Shown here: piece by piece, positions 24,311 through 36,600 of the stretch | Numbering within the stretch: the stretch's first letter is position 1 | Layout: each line of letters starts with the position of its first letter | Source: Mytilus edulis | Taxonomy: Eukaryota; Mollusca; Bivalvia; Mytilida; Mytilidae | DNA: 64,000 nt | Assembly (NCBI RefSeq): GCF_963676685.1 | Contig: NC_092348.1 | Coordinates: forward strand, 30,603,386 to 30,667,385 | Direction of reading: 5' to 3' | Program-made: the position numbers and the translations under genes | The notes under the pieces: model-generated | What the model was told of the DNA's origin: nothing | The model's input: only the letters and a program-made list of their open reading frames with translations | Databases searched by the model: none

Positions 24311-25210
24311 TATTGTGGTCCTTATACAATAGAGAGTAAAATCAATGATTTGAATTATATTGTGAAAACTCCAGGTCGGCGTAAACAAAACAGAGTGTGT
24401 CATATTAATATGTTAAAACCATATTTTGAGCGTACTAATGAATGTGAGAGTAAACCAGTTGCCACTTTAGGCATGGTTAAAAGTGAGAACAATCATGACA
24501 AACCAGATGTAATTGAACCACCTTTTAGTTCTAAAACTATCGAAGAGACAGTTAGATTGAAAAATTCAGAAATTTTGTCAAATTTAGACTCAAAACTTGC
24601 ACATCTGTCTTTTGATCGTAGAGAAGAAATAAAAACTTTGGTATTTTCTTTTAAAAATCTTTTTCCAGATGTGCCAAACAAAACCACTGCTGTTTGTCAT
24701 GATGTTGATGTAGGAGATGCTTCTCCAATTAAGCAACATCCTTATCGGCTCAATCCACTCAAACTTGAAGCTATGAGAAAAGAAATTAAATATATGCTTG
24801 ACAATGATATTATTGAGCCGAGTAACAGTGAATGGAGCTCTCCTTGTCTCCTTGTGCCAAAACCAGATAAAACCTTTCGTTTCGTGACTGATTTCAGAAA
24901 AGTAAATTCAGTCTCAAAATCTGATTCCTATCCGATTCCAAGGATAGACGATTGTATTGACAACATTGGTCAAGCAAAATTTGTGAGCAAATTTGATTTG
25001 TTGAAAGGTTATTGGCAAGTTCCATTGACACATAGAGCTCGTGAAATATCAGCTTTTGTTACACCAGATGGCTTATTTCAATATACTGTAATGCCATTTG
25101 GCATGAAAAGTGCACCAGCTACATTTCAAAGAATGATCAATAATGTTATAAAAGATTTAAACTGTTGTTATGCTTATATTGATGATCTAATTGTATGTAG
25201 TGATAGCTGA
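24311..25210 (+). pseudogene. Pol middle part: GPY/F remnant and reverse transcriptase, ended by an in-frame stop
   Basis: Same frame as the integrase. The first codons after the 24308 stop encode the GPY residues of the integrase tail. Reverse transcriptase follows, with WSSPCLLVPKPDKTFRFVTD-like fingers, FDLLKGYWQVPL, FGMKSAPATFQ and the catalytic YIDD box at 25175-25186. YIDD is a known variant of the YxDD motif. TGA at 25208-25210 interrupts the frame a few residues after the catalytic box, before the thumb region. Both stops are isolated and the surrounding sequence is well preserved, in line with the young LTRs. Confidence 0.9.
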
Positions 25211-25981
25211 GAACAGCATTTAACACATTTGTATGATACTTTTGATAGATTGTCACAATCAAATTTGACTGTTAATCTTGGTAAAAGTGAATTTTGTCAG
25301 GCCACTGTTGATTATTTAGGGCATACAGTTGGCCAAGGTCAAGTGAAACCTATTATTGCTAAAGTGGAAGCTATTTCCAAATTTCCTCCTCCTATAAATA
25401 GAAAACAACTTATGAGATATTTAGGCATGATTGGATTTTACAGAAAATTTTGTTCAAATTTTGCTACTGTGGTTCAACCACTGACTCATCTTTTACGAAA
25501 AGATTCTAAATTTATCTGGAGTGAATATTGTCAAAACGCTTTTGAAAATAGCAAATCACTTTTAATTAATAGTCCGGTTCTGATTACTCCAGACTTTCAA
25601 AAACAATTTAAACTTGCTGTTGATGCAAGCGATGTAGGAATTGGAGCTGTTTTATACCAAGAGACAGATGATAATGTTGAGAAACCTATATCATATTTTT
25701 CCAAGAAATTAGATAAACATCAGAAAAATTATTCAACTATTGAAAAAGAGTGTTTTGCAATGTTGTCAGCACTTCAACATTTTGATGTATATTTGAATCC
25801 CACTGTATATCCTGTTCTTGTTTGTACTGATCATAATCCTCTCACCTTCATACATAAAATGAGAAACAAGAATCAGAGGTTGACTAGGTGGAGTTTATTG
25901 TTACAGGAATATGATGTAATTGTAAAACATATTAAGGATAAAGATAATGTAATAGCAGATGCTTTATCTAGAGCTTATTAA
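25211..25981 (+). pseudogene. Pol C-terminal part: RT thumb and RNase H
   Basis: Continues in frame after the 25208 stop. LNLGKSEF-like and YLGHTV residues belong to the RT thumb/connection; RYLGMIGFYRKF and the following PLTHLL are typical gypsy connection motifs. RNase H carries its acidic residues at Asp 25622-25624 (DASDVGIGAVL), Glu in 25742-25750, Asp 25829-25831 (CTDHNPL) and the final Asp in ADALSR near 25962. The frame ends at TAA 25979-25981, with no envelope-like frame after it. Confidence 0.9.
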
Positions 25982-26054
25982 AACACTTTGTATATACTAT
26001 GTATTTTTGATCATTTTATTCATGATAAGTTTTTGTTACACTAAAACTTCTTTT

Positions 26055-26065
26055 AAGGGGGGAGG
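26055..26065 (+). promoter_or_regulatory. Polypurine tract
   Basis: AAGGGGGGAGG directly abuts the 3' LTR and is the expected plus-strand primer. Confidence 0.9.
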
Positions 26066-26630
26066 TGTTATGATATTGTAATTATTGTATTTATTTATGT
26101 TGGCCTGATTTGTATTGTGTGGCCTGATAGTTGTTTACAGAATAATTTTAGAATTCTCTGGAACAATTACAGAATGATTGGAACTTTCCAGAATGATCCT
26201 AATAAACGATGCGTTATATAAACTTCTACATTTTACTAGAAACTTCCATTGTAATTTTCTAGGATGTTCCAGTATAGATTGTTCTAGAATTTTCCTTGAC
26301 AATTATATATATACAGACACTAAAGTTAAACTCTCATTCTTGGATTTGGACTTAGACATCGATAGACATTAATATTCATAGCATTTGGATTGACATTTTT
26401 ATTCTGCAAACAACATCATACTGGATTGTGACCGTAATATTCAGATTGGATTCCGAAAGATATCCGGATACAGACAAATATAAAAGATTGGATTTTGACA
26501 GTTAAGTTGACAGTAATATTTGTGTAATACTTCTTGCAAACTTTTGTATAATAAATATTGTTAAATTTTATTATTGATTTGTTTGTGTCTTTTGTTGGCT
26601 ACAATTTAAAGGCGATTTCTGGCCGTAACA
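26066..26630 (+). repeat. 3' LTR (565 bp)
   Basis: About 99.5% identical to the 5' LTR outside one 6-bp gap. Ends CCGTAACA, followed by the target duplication ATGT. Confidence 0.96.
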
Positions 26631-26634
26631 ATGT

Positions 26635-29581
26635 AACCAACCATACTTTGTTAAGAGAAAAATAGAGATGGCAAACCATTGCTCAGTGGAAAGATATGTA
26701 CTTTATAAACTCCAGCGATATACTTAATTAATTTTATAAGTTAACTGTTTTGCTATTCTCGGTTGAAATTTGAACGTAGATTATATATTTGTAAATGTCT
26801 AAATAGTTACAGAGAAAACAATCAGTTTTTAAAAGCGTGTTTATTCATTAAATGTATTGATAAAAAGGTGGACCCCTTCTAATACCTGCATTTGGTCATA
26901 CTTGTTAACAATTTCTTAATGTTTCGTTTATCAGTTTATCTTACATGTATGATTTTGTATTTCATTTTAAATACGCATGCATATTCACGTCACTTTGGCG
27001 GATAGTTTAACAATGTTATGCATATCACTTTCTTATGGTATTAAATTAAAGGAGAGGTTTTTAGCCAATTTAAATCGAAAACAGTACATTTATATTGTTC
27101 CTTATAAACTACGAGAAGATTTTTTTTTTTAATTCCACACATACAAAAGAAAAATCTGCGCCGATGTTACATTTCAATCCTTTTTACACCAAAATGCCTT
27201 CACTGAATTCATTTAAATTTCGTGGTGATCATGATAGTATATTGCATTCTTCGTCTTCATTCACGTGCACAAATGATACGATTATTATTTTTGTTTTTGT
27301 TTCTATATTTCGGGGAGAATTTGCTCCGTTTATGATACGTAAATTCTTAATGACCAAACGCTTAGCTACTGTGTAACTTTCTGTATCTTCGTTTTATGGC
27401 ATGAAAACACTTAAAGAGGAATATGCAACCCATTATAACTTTTTGTAATTATTGTAATGGATCAGCATTATGAGATCATTATTATAAGTAACTACGACAT
27501 TGAAAGAAATTAAAAGTGGTTACTTAATCATGTATAATAGCGGCACATGTATTTTATTTTATCCTTATATGTTTCATAATGCGGTACATTATGTACACGA
27601 TAATTATGTTACTGCAGTATAATATTTCGACACAACAATTTGAAATTCACAAAACATTTATTTAACTCTTTTGACCAAAGATTTGTAAACTATACATTGT
27701 CAAATCCTTGTTTTTACGTTCGTAGTAACATAGTACATTCCATAGTCAGTCACTTGTGTCAATTCACGTGCAAACTACAAATGTTGTTGTATTTGAATGT
27801 TTCGGCCAAAAAAAAATGAGACGTTACAAGTTGTTTGTTTGTGATACGCCAGGATGTTATCAATTAACTATCAAACGCTAAAGTTGACTGCATTTCAGTG
27901 TATACTTTATAGAAATTAAACAACATAGGTTATAATTTGATAGGTTTAACCAATTCACTCGTAATTAGTGAAGCGTTAAAATATGTATCTAAACTTAGTT
28001 CTTAGCACATACTTACAACTTCTCGTCCAATCAAATTGCTTGAACTTGCCTTCTAAATTTCATAGTCCATACTTATGCCGTGTACTAAGTAACTATGTAT
28101 GAATGACCACAAGGGTAAGATTTCATTGTATCGTAATCAAGATACTAAAAACATCCCAAATGGAAAACAAAAGTTTGTAGTTAGTTTTAATATTCATTTC
28201 TATATATTCTGCTATTAAAATCTTTGGTTTTAAAACCATTTTTGACAAGTTTCTATCAATTAAATAAGGAATAACAAATATTGGCCTTATTATCTAAACT
28301 CGAGTATAACATTGTGGTATCTTATAATGTGGTAATTTGTTATCCATGCAATTAACGGTACATTATACACAAACAAGGATGTACATGTACTATAATACCT
28401 TGTGACAGGAAATTAAGGCAACTTGATGAAGATTTTTTCTTAAGAAACTTGACTCATTCCATCATGAATTGAAAAAAAAATCTGATAATTTCTGAAGGGA
28501 ATTCAAACCCCTCGCTCTAAATTGCCATAGTACATACCTTTGCATAGACTAACAAATACGTATTATAATGATTTTTCTTATGTGTTAAAGGAGGTAATAT
28601 CAAACGGGGAAGTTCGTTTTAATCTCCACGGTGCATAATTCACATAAACTTATCTATGGTTCATGGTTTGTAATTAAGTACGATTTTTGTCTACACAAGA
28701 CTCGGCAATGCCGCTCAACTAAAGTCTTTAAATAATACCTCTTGTTCATGTTTTCATTTCAACGTTTATATTCTGAATTTTGCTTTTATATTAGTTTATA
28801 AACCCGAGTTCCTTTTTTCCCCGTAGCTTAATCTGAATATTTATAAAATTTAATTTAGTGACCAAACCGAATTATCTTCGAAATTAACGTAAATTTCAAT
28901 TTTGTATGAATGAAGTATTCATTTTGAAAGAAATTGTGAAATTTTTAAAACGGTTTGAGTATCTGACAATTGTAATTTCAAGATATCTGATTTTTTTTCT
29001 AAATCAATATGTCATTTTAAAGAATATTGTGCAATAATTAGTATTTTACCGTTTTTGTTCTATTATATTTTACGAAAATAATTGTTCAACCTGCTTATAG
29101 GGTATCTGGTTTATGTTTTGAGTCATTGTAAATTCCGCTCTGAAATCATGAACATTGAACAAAAATATCTTGATACTTGGCATGCGTCGTATTGTCTAGT
29201 AAGGAAACATATACATATGAGGAAACATGATTAGACATTGGACTAATCTAATATGAAGGAAAAGTAAAAAATAATGTATGCTGCGCTTACTTTAATAATT
29301 TAAAGATTATATGAATATTGTTTACTGCGCCTATTTAAATATTTTAACGATTATATGAAATTATCGAATAAATTATCTTTATTGATTCTTTTTTTGAAAA
29401 GCCATCGAATCTTCCCATTCAAAATTCATTAGATTTCTGTGTGCAAATGTCAGTTTACGTATCAATATCTTTATATATGTACATATTTGTAGTCATTGAT
29501 ATATTGTCATGTTTCATGATATCAATAATAAGTTGATATCAATATCACTAGAAATATGTAGGCATAACAAGTCTATTAGTA

Positions 29582-29617
<36 letters not shown>

Positions 29618-29757
29618 ATATTGAATGAATGAAAAAAAACAATAGTCATTAATAAATATTTAATTTGATATCTAACATAACAGCTTTATACGTTTCCTTT
29701 GGCACTTATATTATTACTGAGTTATAATTTTCTTAATAAGTAACATATTTTAGAAAG
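26635..29757. other. Intergenic DNA upstream of the lectin gene
   Basis: No gene or recognised element in 3.1 kb. A (TA)n(TG)n microsatellite lies at about 29582-29620, 140 bp before the lectin start codon. Core promoter elements for the lectin could not be placed with confidence. Confidence 0.55.
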
Positions 29758-29824
29758 ATGCGAATAAAAGCTAAAGAAAAGGAATTGCTTGTACTGATTG
29801 TCTTTTGTAATTGTCTCGTTAAAG
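29758..29824 (+). CDS. C-type lectin exon 1: signal peptide
   Basis: ATG at 29758 opens 22 codons plus one base: a short basic start (MRIKAKEKE) and a hydrophobic core (LLVLIVFCNCLV), a normal secretory signal peptide. The exon ends in AAAG followed by the strong donor GTAAGA at 29825, giving a phase-1 intron, the usual phase after signal-peptide exons. Joining to 36601 gives K-A-L-P-C, with cleavage likely near there. The link to the exons 6.8 kb downstream rests on matching phase, orientation and the absence of another start; no transcript was available. Confidence 0.7.
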
Positions 29825-30354
29825 GTAAGAATTGATAACATCATTATGTTTCCACTAGCTTAATTCATAACGGACAGAATAAATTCAACAAAACATTATG
29901 TGAAACTTTTCTTGGTTCTGTTTCTTTGAAACAATATGTATTGCAGGGACAGGAGTTTTTTTGTAATTTATTGAACAGCAATATACTTCTGTTGCCTGTA
30001 TTCACGCTTCAGACATATGTTCAAAATACATGATATATCTGACATACCTTTTTTCCAAAATTAGCATTTGATTGTTATTTGCTATTACCTTAGACAATGT
30101 TGATTTCATTTCCTTCAAATTTGAAATGAGATTCTTCGTCTTTGAAATGTATGGCTCCAAACCCTTAGCGAGGAATAACTAAAACAATGCTTCATTTGCT
30201 ATAAAAAGGAATTGTAGATTTGGTTTGTTGTTCCTGGTGCGCGCTAATTGTTACATGCTTTCATTTGGAATTTGACAATTTTATCATCAATGAGATTTAC
30301 TTAAGATACAAATGTAGCAGGAACAAATTAAAGGCAAATTATGATAATAACATT

Positions 30355-30545
30355 AACGGTACCAATTTTTCTGCACCAAATGCGCATTTCGACAAATAAT
30401 GTCTCTTCAGTGATGCTCGTGCCCAAAATATGTAAAATCCAAAGCTTATATAAAAGATGTAGAGCTGTAATCCAAAAGTTCAAAAAAAGTATAGCCAAAT
30501 CCGTGAAAGGAATCAGAGCTTTGCACGAGGGAGATACATAGTTAG
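30355..30545 (+). repeat. Dispersed mussel repeat (CTTCAGTGATGCTCGTG family) in intron 1
   Basis: Contains AATGCGCATTTCGACAAATA, TCTCTTCAGTGATGCTCGTG and CAGAGCTTTGCACGAGGGAG, a sequence I recognise as abundant in mussel genomes. It explains open frames on both strands here. Confidence 0.75.
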
Positions 30546-30939
30546 ATTGCACCATCAATTATTGTAGGAAAATTCAGAACTTTTGTACTTCGAAGTGGAC
30601 CGATAAGACATATTCGAAAGGCAGCCATTTTAATTTTCAAGGAATACACTATTACGGGAAAACATATTATATACTAAAAAACTCTTGTTTTTAACTTTTA
30701 TTTTAAATGTACTAATACGCAGTTATACATGGTTCTTCACTAAACAATTCAGAATTAGTCCGGATATTTTATGATAAAAAAACATGTTTCTGATGTCGCA
30801 CCTAGTCAAAGCAATGTATTGCTTGTCCACAAAAAAAAAAGATTTCGGGATTTCTTTAAAAATTAAATCAAATCTACACCTTAGCAATATAAACAGACGA
30901 ACTTGTCACGACACATGTTTCTGAAAAAGTACTACACCT

Positions 30940-31395
30940 AAAATGAACAAAAAAAGTGAGAAACAAATCATGGTAACAAATGATAACCAAATCATATGAT
31001 CTTTTTGTGATTTGACAATGATAAAATTTCACATGCAAATGAGCTAAGAAATCTCAACAACAAAATCACAAACAAATTGCTTCCAATTTATAAGCAAATC
31101 ATAAAGAAATTGTTTTGAAATCATTAACAAATCAGAGGTAATTTCTTTCCTACTTTAAGCAAATCACAAACAAATTTGTTTCAAATTGCAAAGAAATTAG
31201 AAACAAATTGTTATCAAATCTTTAACAAATCAGAATGAAATCATATGCCTACCTCAAGTAAATCACAAACAAATTGTGTTCAAATTATGAAGAAATTATA
31301 AACAATTCGTTATCAAATCTTTAACAAATCAGAAGTAAATCATAGTCTTACATTAGGCAAATTAAAGGCAAATCGTCAATTAGTTGAAATCATCA
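30940..31395. repeat. AAACAAATC-type degenerate minisatellite, left side of the intronic inverted repeat
   Basis: Runs of ATCACAAACAAATTG and ATCATAAAGAAATTG, spaced irregularly over 450 bp. A matching field in the same orientation is at about 35740-35950, and a reversed one at 35960-36075. Confidence 0.75.
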
Positions 31396-32027
31396 TCGAT
31401 TCACAGATTACATCATTTACATCTGGATCAAAAAATTGGTTCTGCCCCTGAGACTCCCAAACTGTGCACTTGTCTTTATTTTACCGTAGCTTCTCCTCTG
31501 ATTGTTAACGAATTATTATTTCGGGTTGTCATGAGGAAGCAATTGTTACCTCTGTGAAAAGTTTCTCTCACTTCTCCATAATTTGAATCTAACGAGATTT
31601 GACAACAACATGGGCAACCATTTTTACTAGAAGGATGTCGAATACTAGTAGGCGATGGGTTCAAATCTGTTACAGCCCTAGAGCTGGCCAGTCAACATCA
31701 TGAAAAATTAAAATATAAAACTTGTGAGTGCATATTGTCTGCCGACTCGGGTAGCTACTCTTGAATTGCTTGTCTCGACCTATTCATATGTCTTTTACAC
31801 ATTTTTGTTTTGAAAATTTATCCAAACAGTACACAATAATAACGAGATTTTGAAATGCACATTTTCTGAATATAAAAGGTTAACACCTTTGACATGTTTG
31901 AATAGTTGAAGTCGTTGAACAATTGAATTCCTAAAACAATAAGTTTATGACTAAGATGCTTACCACTTTCATCTTTGATAGTATATCTTATACTTATGGA
32001 ACGCCACAGCTGTCTTATGTGGAACTC

Positions 32028-33140
32028 TGATATTACTTTATGTTGTTTTGTCTTTACTTAATATGGTTTTGACATTACGTAATAATGTTTTACTACAGCT
32101 CAATATGGATTAGTCATTACTTTATGATATTTCGATATTACACGATATGGTTTCGTATTGACTTGATATAGTTTTTGTCATTTATTTTACTCAATATGGT
32201 TTTGTCATTACTCGATGTGGTTTCATCATTATTTAATATGGTTGTGTCATTAGTCAATGTGGTTTTACCATTACTTGATGTGTATGTGACTTAACGTAAT
32301 GTAGTTGTTTCATTACATGATGTGGTTTTGTTATTTCGTAATGATGATTTGTCTATTCTTTATATGGTTTTAACATAACGTAATGATGTTTTAAAACTTG
32401 ACGATTTTACGCTACTTGATGTGTTTGTTTCATTATTTGATGTGGTCTTGTCATTCTTTAATGTGATCCTGTCATTCTTTGATGTGGTTATCCCATTACT
32501 TGATGAGGTAAAACCACGTGACCAATTCAGAAAAAGCCTGTTAAATTTTTAGAAAGATTTCCATGTTGTATGTGCCTTGAATGATCTAATTAGTGTTCAA
32601 ATTAAAGTTCGGGTTACTGTTTGAATTAAACGTTGAGTTAGTTTTTCGAATTCAAGTCATGCTTATAATTAAATTCTAGTTAGCATTGAGTTTCGAGTTG
32701 GACTTCGAGTTTTAGTCACATTTAAAGGCAGAGTTCTGGTAACAACTTTGAATTTGAGTCACTTCTTGAGGTAGAGTTTGGGTAAGATTCGAATTTAAGT
32801 CTCATTGAGATTAATGAAGATTTCGAGTTGAAATTCGGGCTATTTTATATGTCTTTTTTGAGTTCGTAATTAAATTTTCAATCGCGGAACAAGGGCTTTT
32901 GCTCGGGCTTCCGATAAGAAGGCTCCGGGATATGCGTACTAAATTAACAATGTTGCAGTATACAAGACGCAACATATGAGTTGAAATAAAGTTAAATGTG
33001 GTGTGATTGCCAATAAAACAACTATGCACCAGAGTTTAAATGCAGTGGGTGTAAGAAATCATATATAGGCAACCGTACAGCCTTCCACACTCCGTATAGT
33101 CAGCTACAAAAGGCCACCATGCACTATGTGAAAAAAAAAT
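32028..33140. repeat. Left arm of a ~3.7-kb inverted repeat inside lectin intron 1
   Basis: From outside in: about 20 units of a 21-24-bp minisatellite (TCATTACTTGATGTGGTTTT type, 32028-32510), a unique spacer containing CCACGTGACCAATTCAG (32515-32531), a second minisatellite of TTCGAGTT-type units (32600-32840), an extra ~200 bp absent from the other arm, and a dispersed mussel repeat fragment at 33000-33125. Each zone recurs in reverse order and orientation at 34815-35730. Confidence 0.92.
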
Positions 33141-34814
33141 CTATTTTTTTACAGATTTCAATATGTCGTTTGTTGAAAGTGCTTTGGATAAGTATCACTA
33201 AAGTTAAAGTTCAAATTAAAGTTCGAGTGGTTGTTATTTAGTATGAAAAAGGGGAACGGCAAACAATAATAAAAAAAAAAATCCAAACCACTTGGTCCTG
33301 TCATTTGATCCGAAGTTCTCAAATAAAAGCAGTATTATAATAAATTAATAAATAGTCCACGGAACGCTGTGTCTCGCCTGATATTGCTGCTTTTAGTGTA
33401 AAAGCGTAATGTTGATCGGCTGTACATTCATCGGTCAAAAAAAAATAAAAAGTGTTTTTTCTGTAGATGCTTTTTCTTCATATTGAGGAAAAACTCCTGT
33501 ACAAGTTTTAAAACACTTCATGGAGGTAATAAATCTATCTTGTCAAAACAGTTTAATTCGGTTTTATTTAACTAAAACAAAAAAGTATGGTTTTCAACAA
33601 TGAGCAAAATCCAAACTCCAGAATAAGCTATAAAAGGTCCCGAAATGACGCCACTTTCGACGATGTTGTTGTGTCTCACTGCCGCTACATTGATGTCAAA
33701 GGTTCGACACAAATCAAAAGACTAATACTTTTTTGTTAACAAATGAGACACTTCAAATCAACTCACACTTAAGTCACAGAAAAATCGGGGGAGGGGTCTC
33801 GGTCTAAGCGACAAAGCTTCAATACTATAAAATAAGAATTCTCCGATTTTTTGTTAGCGTTAATGATCATTTGAACATATATACGAATATCAATCTTTTA
33901 CTTTTAATCAATTGAATTCCCTATCTACCTGGAATATCTGTTTCACATGTGACGACGAACATGTTCCAGTTGTCGTTACCATAATACCTTCATCTTTTAC
34001 TGGAATGTGAACTTCCAAATAAAACCAAATCACCCGGTTTGTAATTTCGCGAAAAACACGACGGGTGCCATACGTTGAACAGAATCTCCTTACCTTTCTG
34101 GGGAACCCAATATCACCCCAATGGATTTAAATTACCCAGTCATACCGTTCTATTGAGTCAGCCAATTGAAACTGTTTTTTAAGTCACCGCAACTTTACCG
34201 CAACTGAAAGTTGGGGGCATAGTGTTTAATCTCTGTCCGTCCATCGGTCTTTCCGTCCCATTATGGATATATAGTTATTCCGCAGAACTCCTCCAACACT
34301 TTGAATCCGAAGAAGTTTTCCCTTTACTGTCTGTTTATACATATATTGAAGGTGTGCTGCATGTGGTTAGGGTTTAATTGTTATTAATATGTGCTCTTTT
34401 GGGAGAAAGTTGAACTTTGTCATTTTTGGAAAATTTACTTGCATAAGTAGGGCGTTTCCAGATTACCTCTCCTACAGTTTGAATGCTAGGAATTTATCAC
34501 TCTGTTAGCTGTTTGTACATGTATCGAAGGTGTGCAGTGGTCAGGTTTTTTTTATATTATTTTTCCTCTTTTGGGGTATACACGGTTAAATGAGTGGAGT
34601 GCGGGGGCATCACTTTGTCTAGTTTACATTTTTTTCTCGTGTTGTGCTGTTACACTACTGCTACAGTCCGACGTTCGCTCACATACATGTTAAACTCCGC
34701 CCGTGCACTTTCTTTATGTACCTGCCCTTAGTCAGGAGCATGAAGTTCAATTGTTATCGTTGTACAGATATGTGTAAAAAAAAAAATTTGGAAAATAGAC
34801 AATTAGTTTTTTCG
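33141..34814. other. Loop of the intronic inverted repeat
   Basis: No gene. Holds a dispersed repeat fragment at 33600-33655 (CAACAATGAGCAAAATCC), another mussel repeat at 33900-34130 (GACGAACATGTTCCAGTTGT, then ACACGACGGGTGCCATACG), and CTGTCCGTCCATCGG-type sequence at about 34230. Confidence 0.65.
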
Positions 34815-35730
34815 TTTGGTTTTTGTTCACATGGTGCATGTTGGCCTTTTGAAGCTGACTATACGGAGTGTTGAAGGCTGTACGGTTGACTATTTATGAT
34901 TTCTTAAATAGCTCGATTTTCAACTCAAAATCTTAATTAATTTAAATGAGACTTAAATTCGAATCTTACTCAAACTCTACCTCAAGAAGTGACTCAAATT
35001 CAAAGTTGTAACTAGAACTCTGCCTTTAAATGTGACTCAAACTCGAAGTCCAACTCGAAACTCAATGCCAACTAGAACTTTAATTCTAAGCATGAATTGA
35101 ATTCGAAAACTAACTCAAAGTTTAACTCAAACATTAACCCGAACTTTTATTTGAACACTAATTAGATGGATGGACACACGCATTCTAGGCACATGCATAC
35201 AACATGAAAATCTATCTAAAAATAGAACCGGTTTTTCCTAATTGGTCACATGGTTTTACCTCCTCAAGTAATGGGATAACCGCATCAAAAAATGACAGGA
35301 CCACATCAAAGAATGACAAGACGACCACATCAAATGATGAAACAAACACATCAAGTAGTGTAAAATCATCCAATTTTGAAACATCTCTACCATGTCTACG
35401 TAATGTTAAAACCATATAAAGAATAGACAAATCATCATTACGAAAAAACAAACACATCATGTAATGAAACAACTACATTGCGTTAAGTCACATACACATC
35501 AAGTAATGATAAAACCACATTGACTAATGACACAACCATATTAGATAATGATGAAACCACATCGAGTAATGACAAAACCATATTGAGTAATGACAAAACT
35601 ATATCATGTCAATGCGAAACCATATCGTGTAATATCGAAATATCATAAAGTAGTGACTATTCCATATTGAGTTATATTAAAACAGCATTACGTAATGTCA
35701 AAACCATATTAAGAAAAGACAAAATATCAC
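34815..35730. repeat. Right arm of the intronic inverted repeat
   Basis: Reverse complement of the left arm with scattered differences: GTTCACATGGTGCATG (34824) mirrors CATGCACTATGTGAA (33118), and ATTGGTCACATGGTTTTACC (35243) mirrors the 32515 segment. The frame at 35204-35419 is the translated minisatellite. Confidence 0.92.
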
Positions 35731-35734
35731 CATG

Positions 35735-36075
35735 ATAGCTAACAAAGTTAACAAATCAGTTTCAAATCATTTCCTATGATATTCCAAGTAAACAAATCAT
35801 AACGAAATCACAATTTTAGCGAACAAAGTAAACAAATCTTTTTAAAATCATTTCATACGATATTCTAAGTAAACAAATCATAAAGAAATCCCACAAAAAC
35901 AGAAACAAATTGCGTAAAAATCATACAATTGAAAGAAATCATAAAGAAACTAGTTTCGGGGAGTTTGTCGAATTGTGATTTGTTTATAATTTCATTAATG
36001 CGTCGCAAGCAAATGGTCCTAACAAATTGCAGAATTACGATTTGAAAGAGATTTGAATACGATTTGAAAGCAATT
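35735..36075. repeat. AAACAAATC-type minisatellite, right side
   Basis: AACAAATCATAAAGAAATC-like units to about 35950 and then reversed GATTTGAAAG units to 36075. It is similar to, but not a clean mirror of, 30940-31395. Confidence 0.7.
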
Positions 36076-36600
36076 TGTTCCTTTATTTTTCTGTTTGGGA
36101 TACTAAGTCTTGAATAAAATTTCGAAAGCGTAACTTAAACATCTCTCTAATGAATTCGGAGTAATTTAAAAGATATATCACATCAAGGTAGGGTATTTGT
36201 TAAACATACAAGTTGAGAGAAGGTTGTACTGACCCCCTATATATGCGATATAACTTCATAATATTCATCAGGTACATGTCTACAAAGCCAAGCATCAAGC
36301 TTAAAGATTATTTGAAAATGAACATAAAGGTAATTACAGTCGGGGTTATAACGGAATGAGGACAAATGAGAAAGACCTCACTGTTAAAACGACAGTAATA
36401 TTTTTACATCTTTAAATTTAAACAAAAAGTTGAAACATGTTATATATTTAAATTGCTATGTTTTACTATAAAAACAAATGTACGTGAACTTTCTGTAAAG
36501 AAAATCCTTTATACTATAATAATATTCATAAATTTACTGCTTTGTATGTAGAATTATTGTCTTTCCATGCGTAATTTATTTTATTTTTTATAATTTACAG

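Larger units (their letters stand above)
20552..26634 (+). mobile_element. Complete Gmr1-like Ty3/gypsy LTR retrotransposon with 4-bp target duplication
   Basis: Two direct repeats of 571 and 565 bp (TGTTATGATA...CCGTAACA) bound an internal region with primer site, gag-protease frame, pol frame and polypurine tract. ATGT at 20552-20555 and 26631-26634 is the target-site duplication. The LTRs differ by three substitutions and one 6-bp indel, so insertion was recent. Domain order is gag, protease, integrase, reverse transcriptase, RNase H. Integrase before RT is the copia-like order, yet the RT and RNase H are gypsy-like; this combination is the hallmark of the Gmr1 clade of Ty3/gypsy. The copy is coding-defective because the pol frame carries two stop codons and is out of frame with gag. 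Confidence 0.95.

Noticed and set aside
25982..26065. Envelope gene after pol
   Set aside because: Only 84 bp separate the pol stop from the 3' LTR, so the element has no env.
35204..35472. Thr/Ser/Asn-rich frame and its antisense as mucin-like genes
   Set aside because: Low-complexity translation of the minisatellite arm.
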